From Rhizobium giardinii bv. giardinii H152 (GTDB taxonomy: Bacteria > Pseudomonadota > Alphaproteobacteria > Rhizobiales > Rhizobiaceae), in contig NZ_KB902746.1 in NCBI RefSeq assembly GCF_000379605.1, forward strand, positions 19,299-83,298: DNA of 64,000 bases. The letters run 5' to 3'. Position 1 is the stretch's first letter; each line of letters opens with the position of its first letter. The translations under genes were made by a program, and so were the position numbers. This document shows positions 52,767 through 61,339 of the stretch, piece by piece. The notes beneath the pieces were generated by a model. It did no database searches, was not told where the DNA came from, and was given only the letters and a program-made list of their open reading frames with translations.

Positions 52767-53675
52767 TCAAGTGGCAGGCCGGCGGGGCCTTCTTTTAAAC
52801 AGCTTGCCGAGTAGAATGGAACCGATCAGCTTTACATGAAGCGGATAATCCTTAAGCGCAGCCGCCAGGAACCTGATCATTCGTCTTTTCTTGCCCACGG
52901 TGTGGAAATAGCGGCCGACATCGATCAGCATCAGCGACCGCTGTTTCTTTCGACATTGCAGGACGTCTTTGTTCTTTTTCAGAATGCGCAGCACGCCGAT
53001 CGTTTCCTTGCGGCGATTTCTCGAAATGCTGTCGTGCGAGACGAAGCCCAGCACAACCGGTTCGATGTCCTCGTAGATGGACGTATGCTGGGCCAGTCTG
53101 ATGGCGAACTCCCAGTCTTCATTGGCCTTGGCGCAAACATCGAACCATTCCGCATCCGGAATGCAGTTTTTCCGGAACAACGCGTTTTGCAGACTGATCC
53201 GGTTCTCTACGAGAAGGTGTCCCAGCTGGTCTTCACCAAGGCGCAGTCGCCCTTCAGGGATGGGCGCGTAGGCAACGCGGCCGGGGCCGTAGTTCTGCTC
53301 GTTGTCGCGGCCATAGATGATTTTTGCACCGGTAACGGCGCCGACATTGCTGGGAATTGAAGAGAACAGCGTAAGCTGCTTTTGCAGTTTACCGGGCAAC
53401 CACAGATCGTCACTGTCCTGGAAGGCGATATAGTCTCCTTTGGCGTGACCTAGGCCGGTATTTCGCGCGGCTGCAGCGCCACCGTTTCGTAAGCGCCTTA
53501 CATAAGTTATCCGACGGTCATCCACGCTGCGAACGACGCGCTCAATATCTTCCGTGGAAGCGTCGTCGACAACGATCAGCTCCAAATCCTCATAGGATTG
53601 CGAGAGCACGCTGTTCATGGCTGCCACCAGGCAGTCGCTTCGATTATACGTGGGTAGGATCACCGATATTTTCAT
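52767..53675 (-). CDS. glycosyltransferase family 2
   Basis: A 302-residue inverting GT-A glycosyltransferase. ISVILPTYNRSDCLVAAMNS at the start, VVDDAST, AAARNTGLGHAKGDYIAFQDSDD (the metal-binding DxD equivalent) and a basic C-terminus with RRMIRFLAAALKDYP. Cytoplasmic or membrane-associated. Donor and acceptor unknown. The ATG at 53675 is chosen because it begins directly with the KISVILPTYNR strand. Confidence 0.92.
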   Translation of the reverse strand: MKISVILPTYNRSDCLVAAMNSVLSQSYEDLELIVVDDASTEDIERVVRSVDDRRITYVRRLRNGGAAAARNTGLGHAKGDYIAFQDSDDLWLPGKLQKQLTLFSSIPSNVGAVTGAKIIYGRDNEQNYGPGRVAYAPIPEGRLRLGEDQLGHLLVENRISLQNALFRKNCIPDAEWFDVCAKANEDWEFAIRLAQHTSIYEDIEPVVLGFVSHDSISRNRRKETIGVLRILKKNKDVLQCRKKQRSLMLIDVGRYFHTVGKKRRMIRFLAAALKDYPLHVKLIGSILLGKLFKRRPRRPAT

Positions 53676-53901
53676 CAGAAGAAGAATCCACACAATTGAA
53701 ACCGGCGTAACGGCGCAACACGACCCTTCTTCCCTATGGGACGATCACGAGCGACACAATTTATCTTTATTCGTGAGGGCGATGCCATCAGGCTTGCACG
53801 GAATATCCAGCCGATTAAACGCTCCCCATTTGGATGATCCTTCGTGCGACCGATAGTCGGTTTCCAGGCCGCCTACAGACGGGCAAGCAAGCATAAGAGG
53901 T

Positions 53902-54882
53902 ATGCCCTCATTCGAAGCCCCGCCACTTCAGCGACGTAAATCGAAGTTTATTTCTGCCAAAGAGTTGGACACACTTCCAACTCTTCTGGGGGGGTGTTTT
54001 GAGATCGCCATGAGACACTGGGTAACACTTGAACTGCTGCTTGCCGCCGCCTGGCTCCTCCCGGCTGCGATCGAAATGCGTGGGGCGGCCGATGCCGTAG
54101 CGCAAGAAAGGTCGCAACTGGTGCGCGCATCGGCGGCGCGCGCTGAGGCCGGCGCCTATCCCGAGGCAGCGAACACCGGCGTACCCGCAGATGTGAACCT
54201 CCTCCCTGCCACGCGTTTCAGCCTTGAGGTCGCCGGGGAAACGCTAAGTGGCCTGGATTTTCAGGGGCCGGTCACGATCGCGGCTCCCAACGTGACGCTC
54301 CGGAATTGCCGCATAACCGCCAAAGGGTGGGCGGCGTTAGACATCCGCGCGGACGGAGTGACCGTAGAAAATTGCGAGATAAATGGTCAAAGCACGCCTG
54401 GTACTCGGGGGATCAGCGTTTCCGGCCGCAATGTTTCGATCCGCCGCTGCGACATTCATCACGTGGAAGACGGGATCTACCTGACCGAGACTGAAAAATT
54501 ATCCATTGAAAACAATTATATACATGACCTGCAATCCGATTGGGGAGAGCCCCATTTTGACGGAATTGCCGCGGATGGAGGCATATCGGATGTCCTCATC
54601 CGCGGCAATACGGTGATCAATCCGCACCAGCAAACATCGGCGGTCATGCTGAGCAACTATTTCGGTCCCATCTCCGGCGTCTTGATCGAAGGCAATCGAC
54701 TTATAGGCGGCGGATACACCGTTTACGCTGACGGCCAATTCACTGACAGCAAAATCTCCGACGTTACGTTCCTGGGCAATAGGCTGGGACGAGGTTACTA
54801 CGGATACGCCTCCATCCAGAAAAACTCCCCAAAATGGTCCGGAAACATTGACGACAAGCTTGGGACGCCGGTGAACCGGTGA
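53902..54882 (+). CDS. right-handed beta-helix (pectate-lyase-like) exported protein
   Basis: A protein of up to 326 residues. A hydrophobic segment (WVTLELLLAAAWLLPAA) acts as signal or anchor; from about residue 105 it forms parallel beta-helix rungs (NVTLRNCRITAKG, GVTVENCEINGQ, NVSIRRCDIHHVEDGIYLT, KLSIENNYIHDLQ). The last 100 residues are related to the RTX protein at the right end of the window (QTSAVML, GGGYTVY). It may bind or cleave the polysaccharide. The start at 53902 or the ATG at 54010 are both possible; the latter begins at the signal-like segment. Confidence 0.85.
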   Translation: MPSFEAPPLQRRKSKFISAKELDTLPTLLGGCFEIAMRHWVTLELLLAAAWLLPAAIEMRGAADAVAQERSQLVRASAARAEAGAYPEAANTGVPADVNLLPATRFSLEVAGETLSGLDFQGPVTIAAPNVTLRNCRITAKGWAALDIRADGVTVENCEINGQSTPGTRGISVSGRNVSIRRCDIHHVEDGIYLTETEKLSIENNYIHDLQSDWGEPHFDGIAADGGISDVLIRGNTVINPHQQTSAVMLSNYFGPISGVLIEGNRLIGGGYTVYADGQFTDSKISDVTFLGNRLGRGYYGYASIQKNSPKWSGNIDDKLGTPVNR

Positions 54883-55492
54883 AATGTGCGAGACAAGGGG
54901 CGCCACGATCGCATCCTTTAGCCGGTGCTGTCCGGGCCGCGCTTTCAAGGAGGGTGAAAGTAATGGCAACGTCCAGCAGAAGTTGAAGCGACCTCGGCTG
55001 AGACGAGAAATTCCTGGCACCCGGGGACCAGCTTTTACTGTATTTTACATACAGGCCACAAAAATACACTTTCTCGTTTCATCGAGCCAGCAAATTCATC
55101 CTTAGATGAGCGAAATGTCGTTTTGCCTGCTCAATCGCCAGGGCCTAAAAAAGAGGCAGGATTCGTCATTCCACGGTCGGCAATACATAAAACACTCCAA
55201 GGATCCCCCAAAAAGATAGGGGGTATGCTTAGGGATAATATTTTACCTCTATTGGGTGATCAGGCATTTTTCCCTTGAAAAACAAACAGTTCACGAAATT
55301 ACTCTAAAGCTATGCAATCTCGTAAGGATCGGTTAATATAAGCAGGTACGCATAGAAAATCTTCGTTTTATTGATCATGTATAAAAGGGCTCAAGGCCCG
55401 CATTAAAAACTGGGGCTAGCACATGCGCTGTGTAAAACACCTCGAATGGATCGGGGCCGGTGAGCATGTGTCTTTAAGGGAGTAAGGTACCT
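54883..55492. other. AT-rich intergenic region upstream of the degenerate-receiver regulator
   Basis: About 610 bases with no credible gene and visibly more A and T than the genes around it, especially from 55050. It contains CCCCC-N9-GGGGG (55205-55223). Likely the regulatory region of the 55493 gene. Confidence 0.55.
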
Positions 55493-56278
55493 ATGAACTC
55501 GCTGACAATGACGAATGGCAAGCCAGTACAGAACAGTCTTTTTCATGCAGCACCAACAATCGACCCATCCCACACTCTGGACGATACCGATCACGTAACG
55601 CGAGGACGTTCGCTGCTGATCATCGACGACCGCGCGCTTGATCGGCAATGCCTTGCCTACTGCATATCTGCCCACAAGATGGATATGGACGTTCTGGCAT
55701 TCGGCTCGATCAATGAGTGGGAACGCAAGCGCCACGACTATCCCCCGCTGGCTGCAATTCTGTTGAACGTGGGAGGCAAGAAAATTGCCGAACCGGCCGT
55801 TGCCGAGGAAATCCGCAGGCTATCTTCGGCGTTGGAAGCGCCAATCATCGTATTGGCCGATACCGATGAGCTCTCGCAAATCATGAAGGCGCTCGAATGC
55901 GGTGCCAAGGGCTATATTCCTTCTTCAGTCAGCATTGACGTTTGCATCGAGGCGATTGCCCTTTCAATGGCAGGCGGTATCTTCGTTCCGGCCAGCAGCG
56001 TCTTGGCCATGCGCCAGGCGATCGAATCTGGCAATCCAGCCGCGCGGCCCCTCGCCGGCATGTTCACCGAACGACAGGCTGAAGTGGTCGAGGCGCTGCG
56101 GCGCGGAAAAGCCAACAAGATCATCGCCTATGAACTGAACCTGCGGGAAAGCACCGTAAAGGTCCACATCCGCAACATCATGAAGAAGGTCAAGGCGACC
56201 AACAGAACCGAGGTGGCCTACAAGATCAAGGATCTTTTCCCGCTTACGGTCGAGAGTATGAACGCAAGTGAACACTAG
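55493..56278 (+). CDS. LuxR-type regulator with degenerate receiver
   Basis: A 261-residue protein. The receiver-like domain begins near residue 38 (SLLIIDDRALDRQ, acidic pair kept), but the phosphoacceptor position is Asn (AILLNVGGKK) and the conserved Lys is replaced (GYIPSSV). The LuxR helix-turn-helix is intact (FTERQAEVVEALRRGKANKIIAYELNL, STVKVHIRNIMKKVKATNRTE). GGGAG lies upstream of the ATG, after a long AT-rich region. Convergent with the exoY-like gene, with a strong terminator between. A probable exopolysaccharide regulator that does not depend on phosphorylation. Confidence 0.9.
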   Translation: MNSLTMTNGKPVQNSLFHAAPTIDPSHTLDDTDHVTRGRSLLIIDDRALDRQCLAYCISAHKMDMDVLAFGSINEWERKRHDYPPLAAILLNVGGKKIAEPAVAEEIRRLSSALEAPIIVLADTDELSQIMKALECGAKGYIPSSVSIDVCIEAIALSMAGGIFVPASSVLAMRQAIESGNPAARPLAGMFTERQAEVVEALRRGKANKIIAYELNLRESTVKVHIRNIMKKVKATNRTEVAYKIKDLFPLTVESMNASEH

Positions 56279-56324
56279 CACTTGATCGAGGCCCTTTAGC
56301 CGAAAAGAGATAAATCTACGCACT

Positions 56325-56361
56325 AAGGCAAAGCACCAGACCGTGCTTTGCCTTCTCTTTT
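56325..56361. terminator. bidirectional terminator
   Basis: AAGGCAAAGCAC pairs perfectly with GTGCTTTGCCTT (12 bp, 6-base loop), followed by CTCTTTTGTTTG. An outer AAAAGAGA/TCTCTTTT adds further pairing. It lies between the regulator and the convergent exoY-like gene. Confidence 0.88.
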
Positions 56362-56376
56362 GTTTGTCTGAACCGG

Positions 56377-57057
56377 TTAGAGACCGGTTCCCTTGAGGAC
56401 GACAGCGGGCGTCCGCATCAATATCCACAAATCGGTGCTAAAGGACATGATGCCGGAGTACCGGGTGTCATGCAGCGCCCGTTCGGTGAAGGTGCACCCA
56501 TTACGCTCGCTGATTTGCCAAAGCCCGGTCAGTCCTGGGCGCATGTCGAAATAGGCCGTCCCTGGGTAATGTTGGCGCTGCTCGGGAAGCATCGGACGCG
56601 GACCAACAAGGCTCATGTCCCCAACAAGTACATTGTATAGTTGCGGAATTTCATCAATGGAGTATTTGCGCAAGCATTTACCCAATCTGGTAATGCGCGG
56701 ATCGTTTCTGAGCTTCTGCATGGTCTCCCACTCCGCCTTCGCCACGGGATCGGCGGCGAGATACGTTTGCAGCCGCTTCTCTGCATCGGGGGCCATGGTA
56801 CGAAGCTTCCAAAGATGGAATAATCTTCCCCCTTTCCCGACACGCGGCTGGCGGTAGAAAGCCTTGCCGCCGTCGCTGCGGATCAACACCACACATATTC
56901 CAACAATTGCGAGCGCAAACGGCGCGGCCAGCAATGTCACCACGACATCAAAAGCACGCTTGGCGGTGAAATAGAGGAATCGCGGCTTGATCGCCTGGCG
57001 ATCCGGAACGCTCTGCGGGACAAGCCGCAAGGAGTATTGCATCTCTATTTTTGACAT
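56377..57057 (-). CDS. exoY: undecaprenyl-phosphate sugar-1-phosphate transferase, ExoY-like
   Basis: A 226-residue bacterial sugar transferase, the same length as rhizobial ExoY. One N-terminal TM (FDVVVTLLAAPFALAIVGIC, about 36-55), then the catalytic domain: VGKGGRLFHLWKLRTM, LGKCLRKYSIDEIPQLYNVL with the Asp-Glu pair, MSLVGPRPMLPEQ and RPGLTGLWQISERN. It starts repeat-unit synthesis by moving galactose-1-P or a similar sugar phosphate to undecaprenyl phosphate. A 390-base AT-rich upstream region suggests its own regulated promoter. Confidence 0.94.
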   Translation of the reverse strand: MSKIEMQYSLRLVPQSVPDRQAIKPRFLYFTAKRAFDVVVTLLAAPFALAIVGICVVLIRSDGGKAFYRQPRVGKGGRLFHLWKLRTMAPDAEKRLQTYLAADPVAKAEWETMQKLRNDPRITRLGKCLRKYSIDEIPQLYNVLVGDMSLVGPRPMLPEQRQHYPGTAYFDMRPGLTGLWQISERNGCTFTERALHDTRYSGIMSFSTDLWILMRTPAVVLKGTGL

Positions 57058-57448
57058 ACGCCCTCCAGCAATATGAATTTTTTAAGAACAGTCAGGCTGA
57101 TCCGACACAAGAGATGAAGAATGAGGTTGTGCCTGAGACAATGATTTCCGTTCTCTTATTTTGTGCGCTGATCCGGAAATCCCTCTATTAATTAGATATT
57201 AAACATATTGTAAAGAAACTCAATAAACCTAATCTAAACAATTGGATGTAGGTCGCCCGGCGACAAAGCGATGAGCTCGAACCGAACTTGGAAAAATTCA
57301 AACAAAGGCGGGGATTTTTGCCGATGAGGCGCGGTGCTTCTGCCTTGTTGACCGGATCGAGTGGGGGCATCGCGTCAAGGTTGTTGCCAACCAGTTCGCC
57401 CTCGCGGTGCAAGGCAAAAACCAAAGAGGACCGGCGCGAAAAGGGAAA
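57058..57448. other. AT-rich intergenic region upstream of the exoY-like gene
   Basis: About 390 bases; 57060-57240 is notably AT-rich (for example ATTAATTAGATATTAAACAT). Expected to hold the exoY promoter on the minus strand. A 78-codon frame on the minus strand here has no ribosome site or convincing composition. Confidence 0.5.
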
Positions 57449-58372
57449 TCAGGACCGCTCGCGGTTCCAATTTTCCACGAACCGGCTTGAACCGCCGCGT
57501 AGCGCCAGATCGAACATTCGGCGCCCCCGGTGAAGGCGAATGCGCGTCAGGCAAACCATCGCGAGCAGGCGATTTCGCATACCCGAGACACGGTCCGTCC
57601 TCATGATTTTTATGCTTTCGGCCAGGGGCGAAGCAACCACGATTGCGCAGCCGACGAACCATCGCAACATCGCCTTGCGTCGGCCGGCGACTTTCCCATA
57701 TTCATGGGCCACGTGCCGGTCCCATCGACGGGCCAGTTCTGCAAAGGATTTGCAGGAGGGCGTCAGAACCCGCGCCTCAGGCAGAAAGGCGATCCGATAG
57801 CCCAGACTCGTTGCTCGCTGGCCCCACTCGGTATCCTCCATCGTTGCAATTCCGCCGAAGGGCCCAACGGACTGAAAAACCCGGGCTCGTACGGCCATGT
57901 TGCCCGTTGCCGCAAAACCATAGCGTTCCACGTAAACGCGCGCTCGGTAGCTATAAATGTTCTCGTAGGACTCGATTGCGCTCGGGCACGCGGGATTGTC
58001 GAGCAGGACTCCAATTTCGCCGCCGATGAGATCGATATCGGGATTCCTGGCCATGTACCCGACAACTGCGCGCACCCACCCCGGTTGCGCAATGCAATCA
58101 GAATCGATGAACGCAAGTATCTCAGCCCGGGCGAGAGAGGCGCCCAAATTGCGCGCAGGGCCTGGACCGGGAAGAATTTCGCGCTCCAACCGCAGATTTT
58201 GAATGTGAGAACACGCAGCCGCAGGCATTTCGGTTGAACCATTGTCGACGACGATGATCTCGAACGGGATGCCGTCTGCGTGCTGCGCATTCAAGGAAAG
58301 AAGGCAGCGACGCAGATCGTCGGGCTCGTTGAGGTGCGGAATGATCACGCTGAGCTGCAAGGGATCGTCCAT
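57449..58372 (-). CDS. glycosyltransferase family 2
   Basis: A 307-residue GT-A enzyme: LSVIIPHLNEPDDLRRCLLS at the N-terminus, IIVVDNGSTE, ARNLGASLARAEILAFIDSD with the DSD metal site, then MEDTEWGQRATSLGYRIAFLPEARV. A hydrophobic C-terminal segment (MLRWFVGCAIVVASPLAESI) could contact the membrane. It starts at ATG 58372, whose T and G lie in a TGATG overlap with an upstream short frame. It adds a sugar to the repeat unit; specificity unknown. Confidence 0.91.
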   Translation of the reverse strand: MDDPLQLSVIIPHLNEPDDLRRCLLSLNAQHADGIPFEIIVVDNGSTEMPAAACSHIQNLRLEREILPGPGPARNLGASLARAEILAFIDSDCIAQPGWVRAVVGYMARNPDIDLIGGEIGVLLDNPACPSAIESYENIYSYRARVYVERYGFAATGNMAVRARVFQSVGPFGGIATMEDTEWGQRATSLGYRIAFLPEARVLTPSCKSFAELARRWDRHVAHEYGKVAGRRKAMLRWFVGCAIVVASPLAESIKIMRTDRVSGMRNRLLAMVCLTRIRLHRGRRMFDLALRGGSSRFVENWNRERS

Positions 58373-58569
58373 CAAATCTTCCCGCCGGGTTCAACCAGAA
58401 TAGGCGGCACAGGCACGCCTCCGCGATTGCGGATGCTCTCATCAGACCATGAACGGGCCGGACGTAGGAAGACGCGCCACCCCCCGCCTTGAGGCGCAGT
58501 GCGGCTGAACGCCTGGGTGCAAAATGGGGGGCCGCTCCGCGCCAAGTACGCCTTTTGGGGGAAAGACAT
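58372..58569 (-). CDS. possible short protein coupled to the glycosyltransferase gene
   Basis: A 65-codon frame whose stop overlaps the glycosyltransferase start as TGATG. The product would be basic and Pro/Gly-rich (GGGWRVFLRPARSWSDES), with no domain known to me and a weak ribosome site. The overlap may be coincidence; it could also be the decayed end of a former gene. Confidence 0.2.
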   Translation of the reverse strand: MSFPQKAYLARSGPPFCTQAFSRTAPQGGGWRVFLRPARSWSDESIRNRGGVPVPPILVEPGGKI

Positions 58570-58572
58570 GGT

Positions 58573-58844
58573 CCCACCGATCTGCGTCTTGTCGGCACAC
58601 GGCTGCACCGTTTGCAAGCGCGTCGAAGCATCAAGGACAAGGCGGGGCAACCGGCTAAAGCCAATTGCCACGCCCGGATAATGCCTAACGCATCGGGTGA
58701 GTTGCCATGTCCGAAAGTACTACTTGCGCGGACGGCGACCCCCTTTCCCACCTCATATTGACTATCTATTCCGCAACTGCGAACCGCCGAACAATGACTT
58801 CCATCACGACGCCAATCTGGTTCCGGGAGTTGAGTGTCTGCGCA
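58573..58844. other. divergent region before the wzz-like gene
   Basis: With the doubtful short frame to its left, almost 470 bases lie between the glycosyltransferase and the start used for the Wzz-like gene. No promoter motif was recognised. An ATG at 58707 could extend the Wzz-like protein by 46 residues. Confidence 0.4.
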
Positions 58845-60407
58845 ATGGGCAACATAGATATACGCGACATACGTTTCTACCGTTCGATCCTGCTGCAGAG
58901 GATGCCATATGTGTTGGCGATTGCCGCCACCGTATTTGTATCTGCGGTATCGGTGGCGTTGCTTCTCTCACCCGTATACCGTGCAAGCGCCAAAATTCTG
59001 GCGGAGTCTCCGCAAATACCGGCTGAACTGGCTCGTTCAACAGTTCCGATAGGCGCGGTCGCGCAGCTGCAGATCCTTCAACAACAGATCACGACGCGGG
59101 CCGACTTAATTGCCCTTGCGCAGAAGCTGCATGTCTATGACGATAGCGAGAAGCAGCCTGACGGAGACGATATCGTCAAAGACATGCGCGCTCGTATTGC
59201 GTTCGAGCAACTGCAGCTTGACCCACAAGGTGACGGTGCGTCGATCTTCAGCGTATCATTCCAGGCCAACGAGCCGGATCTTGCCGCAAACGGTGCCAAC
59301 GAACTTGCTGCGATGATCCTGGGCAGAAACCAGCGTCAACGCACCGATCGTGCAGGAAGCACGCTGCAATTCTTCAACCGGGAGGTCTCCCGACTGGGCT
59401 CCGATTTGAGCCGGCTCGAGGCAGATATCCTCAAGTTCAAGACCGAACACAAGGACACGCTGCCCGACAGCCTTGAATTTCACCGCAGCCAGCAAAGCAG
59501 TCTCCAGGACAGGCTGATCGCTCTGGAACGCGAAGAATCCGATCTCCGCACCAGGCGGAGCAGCCTTGTCGCCACGTACGCTACTTCTGGGCAGCTTGTC
59601 GGCGCCGTTTCGCTCACGCCGGAACAGCAAATGCTCGCGGAGCTGAACAGGGCATTGTCCGAGCAACTACTGATTTTCTCGGAAGCAAGCCCAAACATTT
59701 CAGCGCTTCGCCTTCGGATCGCCTCGCTGCAGAACAGTCTGCTGGCCATCAAGCCAGAAGGCACGAAGAAGGCGGGAGCGGCCGCTACGCAGGGCACGCC
59801 GTTTGGCCTTAACCTGCAGCTTTCGGATGTCGACAAGCGTCTTCAGGCCGTGGCAGCAGAGAAGGTATCCGTCGCCCGGCGCATAGAAGAACTGACCCAG
59901 GCGATCAGTGGCACGCCGGCAAGCGAGACCGTCCTGAATTCGCTTGAGCGGAACCGGGAAAACATACAGACGCAATATAACGCCGCAATCGCAAGGCGCG
60001 CAGAAGCGTTGACCGGCGAGCAGATAGAGATGCGTTCGGACGGTGAGCGCTTCTCGGTTCTCGAAGCAGCGACGCCGCCCAGCCAGCCGATCCGCCCGCA
60101 ACGGAAGCGACTAGTGGGCCTCGCCTCCGTTGCCGGGATCGGACTCGGACTGGCTTTTGTCGTTTTACTCGAAGTGTTCAATAAAAAGGTTCGCAGGCCG
60201 GTGGAACTGGAGCGCCTGCTTCAATCTCCGCCGTTGGCCACGATCCCAAATATCAGCCTCCCCGGCGAGCTTCCGCCCTCAAGACTGAGGCGCCGCATCG
60301 CGGCAATGATCGCCGTCGGAGTGATACCGATCTCCTTCATCGTTGCTGACCCTGTCTGGATGCAGTCACCTTCAACCGACCGGGAAACCATCGCCGAGCA
60401 GATATAA
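58845..60407 (+). CDS. polysaccharide co-polymerase, Wzz/GumC family
   Basis: About 520 residues (566 if started at 58707). N-terminal TM (YVLAIAATVFVSAVSVALLL), a Wzz domain with YRASAKILAES, a periplasmic coiled-coil part (about 170-400), a second TM (GLASVAGIGLGLAFVVLLEVF) and a third hydrophobic stretch near the C-terminus (AMIAVGVIPISFIV). It controls chain length together with the P-loop protein encoded 67 bases downstream. In ExoP these two parts are one protein. The start at 58845 gives a short cytoplasmic N-terminus (MGNIDIRDIRFYRSIL), as usual in the family. Confidence 0.88.
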   Translation: MGNIDIRDIRFYRSILLQRMPYVLAIAATVFVSAVSVALLLSPVYRASAKILAESPQIPAELARSTVPIGAVAQLQILQQQITTRADLIALAQKLHVYDDSEKQPDGDDIVKDMRARIAFEQLQLDPQGDGASIFSVSFQANEPDLAANGANELAAMILGRNQRQRTDRAGSTLQFFNREVSRLGSDLSRLEADILKFKTEHKDTLPDSLEFHRSQQSSLQDRLIALEREESDLRTRRSSLVATYATSGQLVGAVSLTPEQQMLAELNRALSEQLLIFSEASPNISALRLRIASLQNSLLAIKPEGTKKAGAAATQGTPFGLNLQLSDVDKRLQAVAAEKVSVARRIEELTQAISGTPASETVLNSLERNRENIQTQYNAAIARRAEALTGEQIEMRSDGERFSVLEAATPPSQPIRPQRKRLVGLASVAGIGLGLAFVVLLEVFNKKVRRPVELERLLQSPPLATIPNISLPGELPPSRLRRRIAAMIAVGVIPISFIVADPVWMQSPSTDRETIAEQI

Positions 60408-60474
60408 GTCCAATGCATATTTTCAGTATCGCCCAACACGAACTGTACTTGTCATCAGGATCAGAGTTGAAAAC

Positions 60475-61263
60475 ATGAAGCACGTTCCGCCATCACTGCA
60501 GGAGACCCGGCGCTTTCACAGCACGGACCGGCTGACAGAGCAGGCAATTCAGGCCTGCACGCGGCTCGGACGCGAAATCGCCTGGGAAAACTTGTCGCCG
60601 CTTGATCTTGACCAGGAAAGAGCACTTCAAAACCGCATCGTCACCATAGGCCGTGCCGATCCCGCGCACGCCCCGTTTGATATGTTGCGGACTCGGGTGC
60701 TGCAGAATCTGCGCCAGAACAACTGGACTTCCGTGGCGATCACATCGCCGACTCCCTCCTGCGGAAAATCGCTTGTCGCGCTCAATCTGGCGTTCAGCCT
60801 TGCCCATCAGGAAGACTGCCGGACACTGCTGATCGATCTCAATCTGAAACACCCCGCAATCGGCGCGATGCTTGGCGTGAGAGCTCCAGCGTCGATGGAG
60901 GAGTTTCTGAGAGGCCACACCGCAACCCATAACCTTTTCCTGCGGCACGGGCACAATCTGGCGATCGGCACGAACCATCAGCCCGTACAGTTTTCAGCGG
61001 AACTGCTGCAATCCCAGGACGCGGCAAGAATACTGCAGGACCTGCAAGCGAAGCTTGAACCGGATGTGATCCTGTTCGACATGCCCGCAGTGCTCGCAAG
61101 TGACGATGTTACGGCTTTCCTGCCCAACGTGGATTGCGCGATCCTGGTTGCAGCAGCCGACAGCAGCACCTTCGACGAAGTGGACGAATGCGAGCGGTAT
61201 CTGGCGGAACGCACCAAGGTGCTTGGCGCAGTCTTGAACAGATGCAGGTACACCGACCGGTGA
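60475..61263 (+). CDS. CpsD/CapB-type P-loop tyrosine-kinase-like protein
   Basis: A 262-residue cytoplasmic ATPase of the BY-kinase fold. Walker A in TSPTPSCGKSLVALNLA, Walker A' in LLIDLNLKHP and Walker B in VILFDMPAVL. The usual C-terminal Tyr cluster is absent; only one Tyr lies in NRCRYTDR. It pairs with the upstream Wzz-like protein, as CpsC/CpsD do, to steer polymerisation and export. Followed by wecB after 76 bases. Confidence 0.88.
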   Translation: MKHVPPSLQETRRFHSTDRLTEQAIQACTRLGREIAWENLSPLDLDQERALQNRIVTIGRADPAHAPFDMLRTRVLQNLRQNNWTSVAITSPTPSCGKSLVALNLAFSLAHQEDCRTLLIDLNLKHPAIGAMLGVRAPASMEEFLRGHTATHNLFLRHGHNLAIGTNHQPVQFSAELLQSQDAARILQDLQAKLEPDVILFDMPAVLASDDVTAFLPNVDCAILVAAADSSTFDEVDECERYLAERTKVLGAVLNRCRYTDR

Positions 61264-61339
61264 CCGGGGCATTCGTGTCGATGACTCTGAAGATCTCTCT
61301 TTCCGAAGCGCTATGAACACAGACTATAAGGAGATGGCG

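Noticed and set aside
57188..57424. 78-codon frame on the minus strand
   Set aside because: No ribosome site, lies in the AT-rich upstream region of exoY, and its product has no recognisable feature.
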